The notes under the pieces: model-generated
Databases searched by the model: none
Told to the model about the DNA's origin: nothing
The model's input: the letters and a program-made list of their open reading frames with translations, nothing else
Source of the DNA: Pochonia chlamydosporia 170
Lineage: Eukaryota > Ascomycota > Sordariomycetes > Hypocreales > Clavicipitaceae
Direction: 5' to 3'
DNA length: 64,000 nt
Assembly (NCBI RefSeq): GCF_001653235.2
Contig: NC_035790.1
Coordinates: 4,526,001 to 4,590,000 of the forward strand
Shown here: piece by piece, positions 22,902 to 35,700 of the stretch
Position numbering within the stretch: position 1 is the stretch's first letter
How the letters are laid out: each line of letters starts with the position of its first letter
Position numbers and translations under genes: made by a program

Positions 22902-24079
22902 ATGGCTGACCGTGGACGTGGCGGTGGTTTCGGATCCCGAGGTGGTGACCGTGGTCGTGGTCGTGGCCGTGGCCGTGGACGACGAGGCGGCAAGAGCGAG
23001 GAGAAGGAGTGGCAGCCCGTCACCAAGCTTGGTCGATTGGTCAAGGCTGGCAAGATCAACAGCATGGAGGAGATTTACCTGCACTCTTTGCCCATCAAGG
23101 AGTTCCAGATTGTTGACAACTTCCTGCCTAAGCTCAAGGATGAGGTCATGAAGGTGCGACGCGCGAAAATTAACAAAAACTGTCCTATTCGATATTGCCT
23201 GAGTATTGTCCCGACTATGGAAATCATGCCCGAAGAATATATGAGACAATGCAGAGAAGGGAGCAACCAGGGACTGATTCAAAAGTCTTTGAATCTGACC
23301 AATTGGGCCAAATATCTGTGTCTATTTTGAGGGTTGGCAATGGCGAGGACAATACTCCGGAATATCGGAGGAAACCACAAAAACACTGTTACTGACATGT
23401 ATTCTTTTCCAAAAACAGATCAAGCCCGTCCAGAAGCAGACCCGTGCCGGTCAGCGAACCCGATTCAAGGCCGTCGTCATCATTGGTGACTCCGAGGGCC
23501 ACGTCGGTCTCGGTATCAAGACCTCCAAGGAAGTCGCTACCGCTATCCGTGCCGCCATCATCATCGCCAAGCTCAGCGTCATCCCCGTCCGACGAGGCTA
23601 CTGGGGTACCAACCTCGGTGCTCCTCACTCCCTGCCCTCCAAGCAGAGCGGCAAGTGCGGTTCCGTCACTGTCCGAGTACGTATAATATATGTTCCTACA
23701 GCTCTGCACTCACGAGAAGCCGACCACGACTACACGTGAACGAGCTTTCATGTGTGCAGCGTCTGGCAGGGAATTCGATATCATAAAGTTGAAAACATCA
23801 ACGACTAACTCTTCCTCTTAGCTTATCCCTGCCCCCCGTGGTACTGGCCTCGTTGCCTCCCCCGCTGTCAAGCGATTCCTCCAGCTCGCTGGTGTCGAGG
23901 ATGCCTACACCTCATCCGCCGGTTCCACCAAGACCCTCGAGAACACCCTCAAGGCTGTCTTTGTCGCCGTCTCCAACACCTACGGCTTCCTCACCCCCAA
24001 CCTGTGGAAGGAGACCAAGCTCATCCGGAGTCCCCTGGAGGAGTTTGCGGATACCCTGCGGGACGGCAAGCGATACTAA
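22902..24079 (+). CDS. RPS2: 40S ribosomal protein S2 (uS5)
   Basis: Exons 22902-23153, 23419-23676 and 23822-24079 give 255 aa. Introns are 265 nt (GTGCGA...AACAG) and 145 nt (GTACGT...CTTAG), both in phase 0. The N-terminus is a Gly/Arg-rich (RGG) tail, followed by [34 protein letters not shown] and [20 protein letters not shown]. The [18 protein letters not shown] segment and [11 protein letters not shown] are the uS5 core; the last exon has [20 protein letters not shown] and ends LRDGKRY. RPS2 lies at the mRNA entry side of the small subunit and helps decoding accuracy; the RGG tail is a usual arginine-methylation target. The unusually long first intron shows no clear snoRNA boxes. Confidence 0.97.
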
Positions 24080-27000
24080 GTGGGATGTTTTTACGAGGGC
24101 TGAAAAGTGCGGTGCGCGGAGTCACTATCCATTGTGTTTCATTGCATGGTTGGCCGGTTAGGGCATCTTGACTTGGACCACAAGATATAATGGTCACGGT
24201 CTAAATGATAAATCTTTCAACCTATTCAAATCTAATGTGTCTTCCTATCATCGTGATCATGTATGGCTGTGCGGAGTAGATGTCGCGGGATGGTAGGACC
24301 TTTTGCCCAAGCTGCGGCAAAAGGGAGAATCGAAAGGTTTAAATCCATTGGGATATCCCTGTTGCATGCATGAGATAGATACGGACAGAGTGCCATGTAG
24401 TCGTTGTGTTCACCTCGATTGTTCCATCCAGGCTGCCATGCAGCGTAGCCATCCTTCTAATGATGAACCGAGACTAGTGGATATAGAATGCATCGTTGGA
24501 ACAAACACCTCATGCCAATATCAAATAACTACGTATTTATGCTTGGCGCTGATCCCATATCTGGGCTCGGATGTTTGACTATCGTGACATGGATTTCTAC
24601 ATGTAAGTCGCATATATAGCGTACAGGTCAGCTTCTACTTTAATAGGCGTGCTCTTCATGGTAGCCAGAATACAAATCGGCTCATTTTTGACCGTAGTCA
24701 TCTACATCCATGGGCCGTATGACTTTCATCTAGAGCTGACAGGCCATCGTTTACCCGCATTCCAGTTGCTCCCAACAGCACAATGGAAACAATGACAGGC
24801 TAGCGAACTCATTCCCCGGAAGTATTACCCGCCGGGGGTGTCTTATAGTCCCAGAGTCGTTTTTACGTTGGCACTGATTTTTTCACCCGAAATAAACGGT
24901 TCGTGTTAGTGACGTGCGGAGACACAGGGTAGGGCCACAATGGGATATTCAAAAAGTGAATGTACCAGCTGGACATTTATAGAGTTTGGAGTAGTAGGTT
25001 AATGCTTAAGCTCTTTGATTATTCCATGTATAGTACTGTACGGTACAAGTTTTGTTGAGAAGCGTTTGAATGTTGCCAGCTACACTTTGGCATCCCAATG
25101 CAGCTTACTATTCACGATTCTAGGAACTTGGCAAAGGGCTTGAACATGATACACGTTACTATTCCAGTGATTTTAAGGTGCGTCGCGAATTGAGTTACCC
25201 AAGGCCCAAGCAAGAGAAGTCTATTCCAATAATTGATGTTCTGGTATGGGAAGATGAGCTCCTGCTCTGCACCAAGTCACTGACCCTGCAAGGGAGAAGG
25301 GCAGGTGCGAGTGACAACGCTCCCCGCCACATTATTGACACAGCCATTAGATATTCAATTTTCTCAACTTCCCTTCACATAATTCACCCTTCAGCAGCAC
25401 AGTCAACCCAATCCAGCAAAATCCCGCCACTTTATCGTGCCTCTGGACACCTATCAATTGATAGCTCATCTTTATCAACGCTCGATACAAACGTCGCCCT
25501 GCCAATGCCAATGCCATTCAGCTTCGGGTTGTCAAAACGCGACTTAGGGGGTAGGTGAAATGAGATTGGAAGGGGAATTCCTGTTCAAAGCCCTACGGGT
25601 AGACAACGGTGACCATCTATCGCCATCCATGGCCCATCGGTACCTGGGATGTGTATTTGTCGTGGATGTCTCTTGTTGCGTTACCACTCTTGCAGTCCTC
25701 TCCATCAGAGGAAGCTACCGCTCGACAAAATTCCTCAGGATCGGCTTGGGAAACGGCTGGGACATGGGGCGTTGTCTAACACCATGATTCGGAGATAAAA
25801 CCACTACGATGGAAGACGGATTGGGACCATAGACAGGCGCGACTGAGTGGGTTAAGATTCGGCCACATCGATTACTTTTATGGTAAGATGGCGTCTGGGC
25901 AACAAGGCCTGGCATATTTTACCTGGCACGGATCTTCAACAAAACGTTTACATGGCTCTGGAGCGTCGCGAGGTTGTATAATCCCCACATGGATAGCGAG
26001 ACAAACGGTGAATGGCGGGAGTAGTCTTCCGTCAAACCGTGTCTCTGAACAGGCTCGCTGCCTTGTGTCTTTGATCTCCCCAGCTTTCCAGACCCGAACT
26101 GTCTGGCATGGGAAGTGTCTGGTTCCTGTCGACAACAGCCTCCCGACCAAGCCTAGCCTCGTGCCGCGCCAGAGATCGAACATAGCTGGATTCAACTGGT
26201 CTAACAAACTCTCAACGACCGACCCCCTCACTTCGATGCTCTCCAAGCCGGTTCACATCTCAGACCCAGAGCTGGGGCTGGACTGGATTGTCCCTCACGA
26301 CCTGAATACCGTCCCGTCACTTAGGGCCGGGATTGTATGGACTTGGCTAGCTTGCATGAGAGAATCGTCGCAGTGGGATGGTTGGCGTGTCTTTCCCACT
26401 GGGACAGCGTCTACATAGCCTGGGACTGTTGAAAATATTACGAACAAGCTGCCAGAAGGCAAATCACGTTTCATTGGTGACCCCTACGTCGCCAACCAGC
26501 AGCCAGATAGAGAAACACTTGGTGTCGAAACACGCCTGGACCCGATTGTCTGGGCTATTGGAAACAGTCCTCTTGGCCCCTCTTCTCGAGATTGGGATGA
26601 CCAGGCCGCCGTCTAGCTCTCAATTGATAAACAGCTAAAAAGACATTAGACTCGTGCAAAATGCGAGCTGTGCCGAAAGTCTATTCCTTGGCCGACGCAT
26701 GAACCAGCACACAAAACTGGACCGACATCCACATTTACAAGTACCTGAACTAGTTTGAGGAAGCAGGTGCAGGTATGGGAAAGATGGATCGCCATCGGTG
26801 CCATTTCGAAATTCGGTTTACAGACAATCCTGCTCTGGAGCGATCAACACCGTTGAGATGTTGAAACCTTCCTTCCATGTCCCTCAAAAAAGGAATCTGG
26901 TTCCAACCCTACGCTCTTGGCCGCGGGTCGACCAGTCTATGGACCCCTTGACATACCAGCTGTCAGTCAAGATGGTGGATTAGTCGTCGTTGGACTGGTA

Positions 27001-29186
27001 TGGACTGTGTCGCCTCGCCTGTTGGCTCAATAAGGGTGAGGAGACATGACTAACCGAAGTCAGAACAAATGACTAGAGCCTTGGTGACAGTCTCTGTAAG
27101 CCCCGTTTTCTTTCATACCGTTTATTCCATCGGATTGACCTGATTGTATACCCGTAGCCCCCAACTTGTGGCAAATCAAGCCATCATGCCTACTTTTGGC
27201 CCAGCCAAGGCGAATACTGTGACCTGAATGTGTCTGTCCCTGGATCAAAAACGGCCCAATGGCACGTACCACTTGCCAATTGGCACATGCCTCTACAAAA
27301 TTACCCATTTGATCAAGATGGACAAACGCCAAAACGGCGGTAATACTCAGCAAAGTGAGTGATGATCAGTCTCATGGTGCCTTCACCATCTTCAGCTGGA
27401 ACACGTAATTCGCACTCCATTGAATCACTGCACACAGCCAATGACCCCAATCAATTCTTCGTTTTACCGAACCTTAAAAAGCAGCTCCATTGGGATCATA
27501 CCTCCTTGAAGCCCGGTCTCTGATTCCCTGTCTGCATACCAGCCTCGGACCAAACGCCCAACCACATCGTAAGAAACGCCGAAATTAAACCCCCAGGGGT
27601 GCTGACGTCACGCCATGGCTGCAACACACAAGATCGAGATCTTTGAAAACTCGCTCCCCGTTAACACGTTGCTCAAAAATTTGGCATTCTAGGTGCAAAT
27701 GTAGAAATGCATGTAGATCTGGCCCTTTCCAAGGCGTTTTATCATGCCAGGAGATTTGCCATGGTGGCCATCCGTCTGACCCCGGGACCCTCTCCCTTTG
27801 GCGTTTTATGTACAGGGAATTTCCATCATAGTGACATGCACTCCTTATGTATGTGCTCGGTCACACACGGAGTATCTACCTAGGTATGGCAAGGCATGGG
27901 CGCATCTCATACCCACTTGTTAACAAATAGCAGTAGACTCAATAGTAATAGTAGCAGTCATGTAAGGGTCCGTGGTGCAATGCACGCGAAATTGGTAAAA
28001 TTACCTGACAGCTAGCTTGCATGAAGCTGAGCAGCAGGGAACATGGCATACATGCATGCACTGATAATCTTGCCCAATCACACTTGAATATGCACTCATC
28101 AGAGACATTGCAATTTTGAACAAAGAATTTCACTTCTTTTATTCTTCTTGTGCCTGTATACAGCTACACAAGGACTGATGAAGAGGGCGGCGCGCAGACG
28201 TGGCTAGCTGTTGTGAGAAATATGTATACTCCGTCTTCATGTTTCTGCTTGGGAGAATGCCATAATGCGCTCTCCCAAAACAATGACGTGCAGAGCAACT
28301 GTTATATACATGATTTGTTGTTCTTGCTGCATATTCCTCTCCCCCTATGTAGCCTTCAACAAGGCTACTGCGCTCTCAACCAACCAATCAATTCTGTTGA
28401 ATGGCTTGGGTAAAGGCGCCCAGCAATGATGCTACTCTCCTCGCAGATCCCCTCGCATCCGTCCTCGAGAGAATTGTACAGAGTCATTTCGAGCACCTTG
28501 GCTGCATCGTGACCAGATTGAGCCCTGGTCCGGTTTCCCTTCCATGGTATCTCCTCTTTTGGTTCTGTCGATTCCATTTCCCACCCACCCCAAGTGTGTG
28601 CAATCGGGCCACTTTTGCATTCTCAGATTCCTTGTCCTTTTTGCTCCTTCCATCGGTTCCAAGGCTGGCCGGGTGTTTCCGTTGTTTCATTCCGTCAAAA
28701 TTTCAATAATTCCACAGTGGCTTCGAGCCTCTCCCCACAACCCCCTTTCTGCACCCTTTTCATGCAAAAAAGACAATTCTTTTCGGCCTGCAGAAACATT
28801 GCATGCAATAAGTGATTCCGGTGAAAATTATAAAAAAGAAATAACTCGGTGGGAAAAAATGGGGTATGATCAGTGTGCCATTTTTTTGGTGCCTGCAAGA
28901 CTTGCTGAGGAAAATTTTTCTTTTCGATTCGCAAAAAGTTGGCCATACAATAAAAAAACAAAATAAAAAAGCAAGTCGCTAAATGCCATGACGTAGTAAA
29001 ATACGAGTAAATGTGTGTGCGGGTGTTGTGATCATTCTTTGGAGGTGTCGAGCGTGAAGCCTGGTGATGGTTGTAAAGGGGGTGGTGGTGGCCATGGGGC
29101 CAGCCCCCCAGATAGACCTCCTTCTTAGGGAGAGAATGCAGGCGATGACATTCCAACTACACAATGCGAGCCCGAGACCAAAACTC
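24080..29186. other. 5.1-kb gene-free convergent region between RPS2 and the G1 cyclin
   Basis: The two flanking genes point toward each other, yet the gap is far longer than two 3' UTRs need. Short frames occur on both strands (25888-26418 on plus, 25878-26246 and 27060-27353 on minus) without recognisable domains or supporting splice structure. A TACCTAGGTA palindrome is at 27877-27886. The 700 bp next to the cyclin stop is rich in T and A runs and probably belongs to its 3' UTR. Confidence 0.5.
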
Positions 29187-30458
29187 CTATTGTTGGTGAA
29201 TCCCGTGTAACTGATGTTGTGAAGGGAAGCCAATGTATTGGCGTGCTTGTTGGGCGTAACCAGCGTGGTGTTGTGGTGTTGGTGTAACCGGGCACCGAGG
29301 AGGCATTTGATAAACGTCCTTGACCACATGCTGGGGGTTTCCGTTACCAAAGCAAGCACCGTCTGGTGTAATGGGAGGCGTCAAGTAGCCCTCAAAACCC
29401 ATGGCTGCACCGTGGCCCTTCTGAGGAGTGCTGTAGATGTCACCGTGTTTTAACGGCACGTCGCTTGGCGGCGAAGGGGGGTTGGCATTGCGTGCGGCCA
29501 TGGCAGCTTGTTCGGCCATGAAGTCGGCAAGTTTTTGTGAGACTCTAGACATGTGGGGGGTGGAATATTTCCGAGCGAGAGTCGGTGAGGGTTGGTTGAG
29601 GTGCTGTGAAAGAGTGAGAAGGGTGAGGTTCTCAGTGTGATCCCACTCCCCATCGTTCGCTTCTGGGCGGCCGAGGATTGCTCTTGCGAGTGCTAGTGAA
29701 GCACGCGACATGATTGAGGGCTTTGTCGAAACAAAATCTCGGTGGTACAAGGCAATTTCGCTGAGATACGCCGCCATCTGCTCCACTTCCCTGTCGTCAT
29801 GCTCCTCGGTAACCATTAGTTGTGAGAAGAAGTCAACAGTAGGGTGCCCAATTGTCCACTCTAGCGTGTTCAGAACGTGCATCTCCATCTGGGTGAACAT
29901 GCCGGCATCATACAGTCCGCAGCACATGTTGTTGAGTTCGTGTATTTGAGGAACCCGATCCTTCTTGTCTCCATACTTGGCAGCAATTAACAAGGCAGCG
30001 CAGCCCACGAGCTGGTAGTGTTGCTTGTACACGACACGTCTTGAGCAATAGCGATCCAAGAGGTTGACAGTCAGAAAGAGGGTCTCCGGGAGGAGTGCGA
30101 AGGCAGCGTGGGCTTCAACGAGAAAGTCAATGAGATAGGGTCTCATGAACCATTGGATTTCCCGTTGCATGTCAATGAGGCTAGCGTCCGGAAGAGTTTC
30201 GTCCTATACATCAAGTCAGTAAATTATAAACGCTCAACACGTATTTGCGTAATCGTAGCTACAACGCACCTCCATTTGTCTCATGTGTTGCATGATGTCC
30301 TCTAAATACTCCTCACCGGCGAGCCGCGATAGCTCACCGGCGATGATATCTTGTCTGTTGCGAGCAATCATCTTGGCGGCCGTTCGGGGGTCGATGCGAG
30401 TGTGGAGAGGCTCATCGGAGTCGATGAAGAATGTCTCGTCGGTGTGATGGAAAGCCAT
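29187..30458 (-). CDS. G1/S cyclin (Puc1/Cln1-3-like)
   Basis: Exons 30458-30270 and 30203-29187; the 66-nt intron is GTGCGT...GTATAG with branch CTGAC, phase 0. The product is 401 aa. The cyclin box begins near residue 75 with QREIQWFMRPYLIDFLVEAH, then FLTVNLLDRYCSRRVV, LVGCAALLIAAKYGDKKDRV and MEMHVLNTLEWTIGHPT, followed by the second cyclin fold. This pattern matches fungal G1 cyclins (S. pombe Puc1, yeast Cln family) rather than B-type cyclins. The C-terminal 130 residues are Pro/Gln/Ser-rich with several TP sites, including YLTPPITPDG at 336-345, which fits the Cdc4 phosphodegron consensus. It should pair with the Cdc28/Cdc2 kinase and promote START. The gene is isolated: no supported neighbour within 5 kb on the 3' side or within about 15 kb on the 5' side. 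Confidence 0.9.
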
Positions 30459-32750
30459 GTTTGGTGTGACGGAACAGGCCTAAGCTGGTGTTGACGAGAG
30501 TGATGCCGGATTGCCTGGTGTCCCAAAAGTCGACGACGTGACGATATTAAAGGCCTTTGGTAAAGGCCCTTAGAGTCAAAGAGTGACTGAAATAAAATTC
30601 TCCAGGAATCTTGAGGTCGGAGACGATTCAATAAAAGAGCGGGTATTTAGCGCGTGTCAAGGAGTGCAACGCGCGCAAGGAATTAGGATATTAGAATATT
30701 AAAAAGAGCGTGGTGAAGAACTAATAGAAAAGAGTGACTGTGGCTGGGAACGAAACCAAGACCATGGACTCGATTATCGGTAGAGTCAAGGAAAAAGGGA
30801 TTGGACAAGGGGCCGGTTTAAGAACGAGATGCCAATTGATGGAGCTCTAAAATATCGACACGGTTCGTTAGCACTGGAAGACCCGCTGCAGAATTCGATC
30901 TTTGGATCTCGGGCGGTGCGAGAAACATGGCCATTGGCATCCCTCAGGCACCGGGAAATTTTCCTCCTGGAAGTGCCACTCCCTTGGCTGGAGGGCTCTC
31001 AAGCTGGCACGAGGAATGCGGAGAGTTGGCATGAGAGGAGGGGAGGCGGCGAGAGAAGCTGTAGAACCAGGGAAGAAGGGGGTGGTGGGAACAGAGATGG
31101 CTTACCGTCAATGGCGAAGGGCACAAGACAAGATGCAGAAGGGTTGAGACACAGTCCTATGATTGGGTGGGACCAACGAGTTAACGTCTCCCACACAAGC
31201 AATGCTAAGGATTGAAGTTGACCGCGACAGTGGAGAATGTTGAGATATGCAGAAGGCCACGGCATGCAGCTGAATGAGGGCGAAACTCGATATTGATTAG
31301 AGAGGTCCTATTGAAACCTAATCTCGGGATAGGCTCCACGCAACATACCTTTCTCTTCCACACAGGTACGGACTGAAGCTGTCGTGGGGAACTCGACTCA
31401 GTTGCCCAAGAGACGCAGAAAAGTTTCGACAGACGGGCGAATAATTAAGCAGCAGAACCAATTATGTTTTTCTTCGAATCGATCAATGGAGAGCGACGCT
31501 GGCTAATCTGGCTGGATGCTGCCCAAACTTCTGTGAAGAAATCGAGGATTTTGCAAAGACGAGAAATGAATAAGATGCAAAAACGACAAAGAGCGCACAA
31601 AAGCCCAAGGCTTTGCAAGAGTATCCTATGCCAGCTACAGGGAGCGATTGGCAAAGTCTACCCGCACAAAGTCTTTCGGTACAACTAAACTGGCCGGAGT
31701 AAGGCCAGAGCTGAACGAGCTGGAGCTGAATCGACAGGAGGGAAATCCCAAAAGAGGATACCAGCAACGTCGATGCCAAAAGGTGATCCAGTCTCGGGAA
31801 GCAACGCTCGATAAATTGACCGTGTTGACGGATAGCGAAGGGAGCGGAGCGAGTGGATTGGACAGGTTTGAATCGAAATTCCTCGGTTCGGCGCCGAGGA
31901 ATTCTGGGGACGTTGGGCGAAAGTCAAACTAAGGTGTCGGGTGAAGAGCGACTCGGAGAAATAATGACCAAAGCAGAATAGCGAAAATACCAGTCAAGGT
32001 GTTTCTGTATTCCACTCTTTATATTATAGTTGCGTGGCTCTTTTTCGAAATTAATTTCGAGTCGGAGGACCGGCGGCTCAGAAGCTTCCTGTTCCTATCC
32101 TTCTTATACACACGGCTGCCGACGGGGGGGAGAGGTCCGGGCCGTGGGGAGAGACGATAACGAGTTGGCGGAAATTCTCCTCAGTCCAAGTGCCTGAATC
32201 GAATCCGACCTGCTGGTTCGAACGGGTCAGGACGAGGCAGAATGGATGAGGGAATGAATGGATAGGAAACGAGGGAGAGGAAGGAGAGAATGGAGAGGAG
32301 GGAGGTGGGATAGAAAAGGTAGGAGGAGGATAGAGGAGAGGAGAAAGGACTGGAGGAGAGGTACGGAGTAGTTTTAACGAGGAGGAGGGTCAGAGCTGAG
32401 AGCACCAGACAATTAAGACTGGACGAACAAAGTCTCAACTGTGAGCTGGGCGTACTGCGGCCCGCAGCTGGGACAGGACTGACGGGACTGACGGGATTGA
32501 CTGGACTGACTGGGTACCAGCAGGAGCGGTACTCCGAGCTCCACGAGGAACCAGGCTGCTCTTGCTGTTTGAGTCTGGTGTCTGGCCTGATGCTCACTCT
32601 CACTCTGACTTGACCAGTACCGGTCCGGGCACCCCTGGTCTGAGGTAAGAGCCAGCATGACGAGAGCAGACAAGCACAAGGAGCCAGAGGCGAGGAGTGG
32701 CCCGTTGATGGCCTTCTGAGGTCCATCCTCATCCGCCTTGCTTGGGGCTA
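30459..32750. promoter_or_regulatory. Long upstream region of the G1 cyclin with a pyrimidine tract
   Basis: No coding gene is supported. A strongly purine-rich plus strand at about 32230-32390 (GGAGAGG-type words) is, on the cyclin's strand, a CT-rich tract of about 160 nt, the kind that often precedes fungal transcription starts. If used, the cyclin mRNA would have a 5' leader of about 1.7 kb. Near the ATG, GCGCGT at 30651-30656 and ACGCGC at 30669-30674 resemble MCB half-sites. A low-complexity minus frame at 32181-32732 overlaps the tract and is not a gene. Confidence 0.35.
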
Positions 32751-35700
32751 AATAAGTCTGGCTGGAGCTTGGGGACAGGGACATGGACGACTGACAAGAC
32801 GTCTGGTGGACTCAACTGGACACTTGAGCATGGAACTGGCTGTGGAAGTTGAGGGAGGAGGGGCCCAGTCCAGCCCAGCCCAGTCTAACCCCAGTGCCAG
32901 TGACTTGTGCAGGTGGTACTCCGTACTCGACCCTCTGGTGTCCAGTCCCGCATCCAGATGTCCTGTCACCAACCAGGTGCCAGGCTCAAGGTCAAGGCTA
33001 AGTCAACTTGGAAGTGGGCTGCGCTACAGCTTACCTGGGCGTGGCCACATCTGGCATTCATCATCACCATCATCAAGGCCCCCAAGCCAAGGCCAGACAC
33101 CAACACGCGCACACCAAGACCACCAAGACCACCAAACATCAAACACCATGCATGCATCATTGAGCAAGCACCGCGTCGCTAGGCTGGCTGGGGTGTCTAT
33201 CTTCCCGTTCTGTCTGGTCCTGTCCTGTCCCCATTCTATCGCGCGTCGACTGGGGGAGGGGTGTGGTGTCTGGCGTCTGGTGTCTGGTGCATCCCGCGCT
33301 GCACCACACTGCAACGCACCAGACCGCAGCTCTCTCCATGTCTGGTCTTCTCCTCCATGTCTAGTCTCCTGTCTTGTGAACGGAGGCTGGGCGTCGCAAA
33401 CCAAACCACCACACTGAACCTGAACCACTCTTCCTGGCCAAACGCCAGACACGACATGCATATGCACTCTCATACATATTCCGACCTGGACGCTCGCTCA
33501 CGCTTTTCGCATTTGGTTTGGTCACGCCTTGTGGCCTCGTTTGGCTGGGCTGGAGGCGGCCAGGGGTGGTGGTGCGCCGCAACCCAAGTCCAAGCCCGCA
33601 CCCGTGCTTGTCCTGTCCTGTACTCCAAACACTGTCCATTGGAGATCATTGGATGCTTGCACATCTGAGCATCGTTCTGCCGTTTGTCGGGAGCTCAGTC
33701 GTCCGACCTGGTATTTGCCACAATGCTCGTGCTAGGTGCGGCTTCCCTTGTGGCCGTTCTGATCTCGCCTGCAGGACTTGGCCTCATTCACGACCGTGTC
33801 GAAAGCATGCTTTGCATATCCAAACATCCAGTTTCCATGTCGCGCCGCAACACTAGCATGAACATTCAGGATTTGGGTGGGAGAGTTCGACATGAGGCAA
33901 TCAACCCAGACTCCCGCTGAGCAATCAGAGGGCTCTACATCGATCGCGCCGCCACACCTAAGACACCGTTGCTTAACCTCATGTACTAGTGAGCACTATC
34001 ATGTACGTACTCCGGACATGCCCACAGAACAGTACCTAGGTACTCACTTCATACTAAACCTCCTCATGCTTGCTCGCGAATATGATGCGTTTCTCCTCCA
34101 TGTAGGACCCGACTCACGCGTTTGAGATGTGTGTGTGCTCACTTGTCCATTTCTCGGTTTCATTCAACCGACGCAGGAGTCAGAGTCGGACCACCATCAA
34201 GACAAAACCCCAGCCCGTCAAGCAAGCACTTTAGTAGTTGCAGATGGCTCATGGCTACACATTGAAATGCAGGGCAACAAAATTCTGGCCCCCCATCAGA
34301 AACATAAATCATGCGTTCAGATCGTAATCTGATCGCAACCCCCCCCGGACAATTCATCATTTTAGCCCAGTAGTGCCAGGCTTTCTTGTCCCTGACTGCT
34401 GGTAAACTGTCTTGCATCTACAATACTGGACCGTCAGGTACTTATTTGCTGGCTACCTTGGAATTTTGTTTCTACTTTTCTTTTTTCTTTCTTCCATGTT
34501 TCCACCAATGCCCCAATTGAACAATTTCCGTCTCCACAGGGGTTGATCTATGATGATCAATGGGCAATGGACAAAATTTTGACCAGACCAAGTGGGGATT
34601 GTCGTGGCATTCGCATAGTAAAAGTAAGCAAATTTGACTGAGCATCAAAACCACTAGTGGCTTTGGTCATTGCCATATCCAGAACGAAGTTTTATCCAGC
34701 GGCGTCATGGCCAAACCCCCCGCAGACGGAGATTGGTGAGCAAGGGACGGACAGACAACAAGAGACATGGGCCGTCGGTCCGCAAGGGGAAAGAAAACCC
34801 TCTGATGGACACAAGAGGCTCGTTGGTTGGGCTTGGCATCAACAATGCAACAGCCGCAGAGGAAATAATAATTGAGAACGCGCTTGAGGTATTTGTTTGT
34901 TATCGCACAGCAAGATGGTTATTTATTTATTACTCAGGCCTGACGGACTATTGACTTCTTCAGCTCTTCAATATTGCTGGCGTCATGATCGTGCGTCGTT
35001 CGCTCCGGCCTGAGCTGGTCGAGGCTAATGCAGCCACCGTTGTGCCCAAAACCTTTTTGTGCTCTGGTGCCGTCAGTCCATCATCTGAAAATCATGTGCA
35101 CCAATGGTCTTGATTTCACTTACAGTCAACCAGGCAGCGGCTTTACAACCCTTGGCAAAAACTGCGACATCAGCATGGGAAAGAAGATTCGGAGAGCCCT
35201 TCAAAAACAAATAAGAAATTAGATGTCCAGATAAACTGGCATGAAACCCACGGAGCCCGCTCCGTCTTGTCAAATTCGCTGACCTTGCTTTTGGGGTTGA
35301 TACATTTCATTCTGAGCACTCGAAGACAAACCGCTCTCTGCTGCCATGAAGTTCGGACTAGAAACGTATCTCACGATAAGTCTCCTTGCACAGCTTCCGT
35401 GCAGTGAACACGCAACCCTGCTTTGTCCTCATTGTCTGACGAGGCGTGTGGATATGCCGCAGTTGCATTATTCGAACCATTCATCAATCTGGCACACAGT
35501 CGGTCTTGGGCTGTGGGCTACTATATCGAACCCCAAAAACAGGGCTTGATTTGTTTCAGCAAGACCCACCCTGTGATGGCGACCAGCATCTGCAGTTTTG
35601 TTCATGACACTCATTAGCTTGGATTGATTAAAGTGCGTTGAACTCGTTGTGGTATTTGCTTTCTGTGGGCAAGCCGGATTGGACACCTTTGTAGGAGAGA

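Noticed and set aside
23154..23418. Long RPS2 intron considered as a snoRNA host
   Set aside because: I could not find a convincing C box with a paired D box, nor an H/ACA hairpin with ANANNA and ACA boxes.
25888..26418. 176-codon plus-strand frame, overlapped by a 122-codon minus frame
   Set aside because: No domain, no splice context and low-quality composition on both strands.
32181..32732. 183-codon minus-strand frame
   Set aside because: It is low-complexity Ser/Pro/Leu translation of a purine/pyrimidine-biased tract, better explained as promoter DNA.
32806..33417. 203-codon plus-strand frame
   Set aside because: Repetitive GACCACCAAGACC-type sequence opens several frames at once on both strands, and there is no protein signature.
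35346..35549. 67-codon frame with a signal-peptide-like start (MKFGLETYLTISLLAQ), considered as a small secreted protein
   Set aside because: No cysteine pattern or intron support; a second frame overlaps it and the region is otherwise non-coding.
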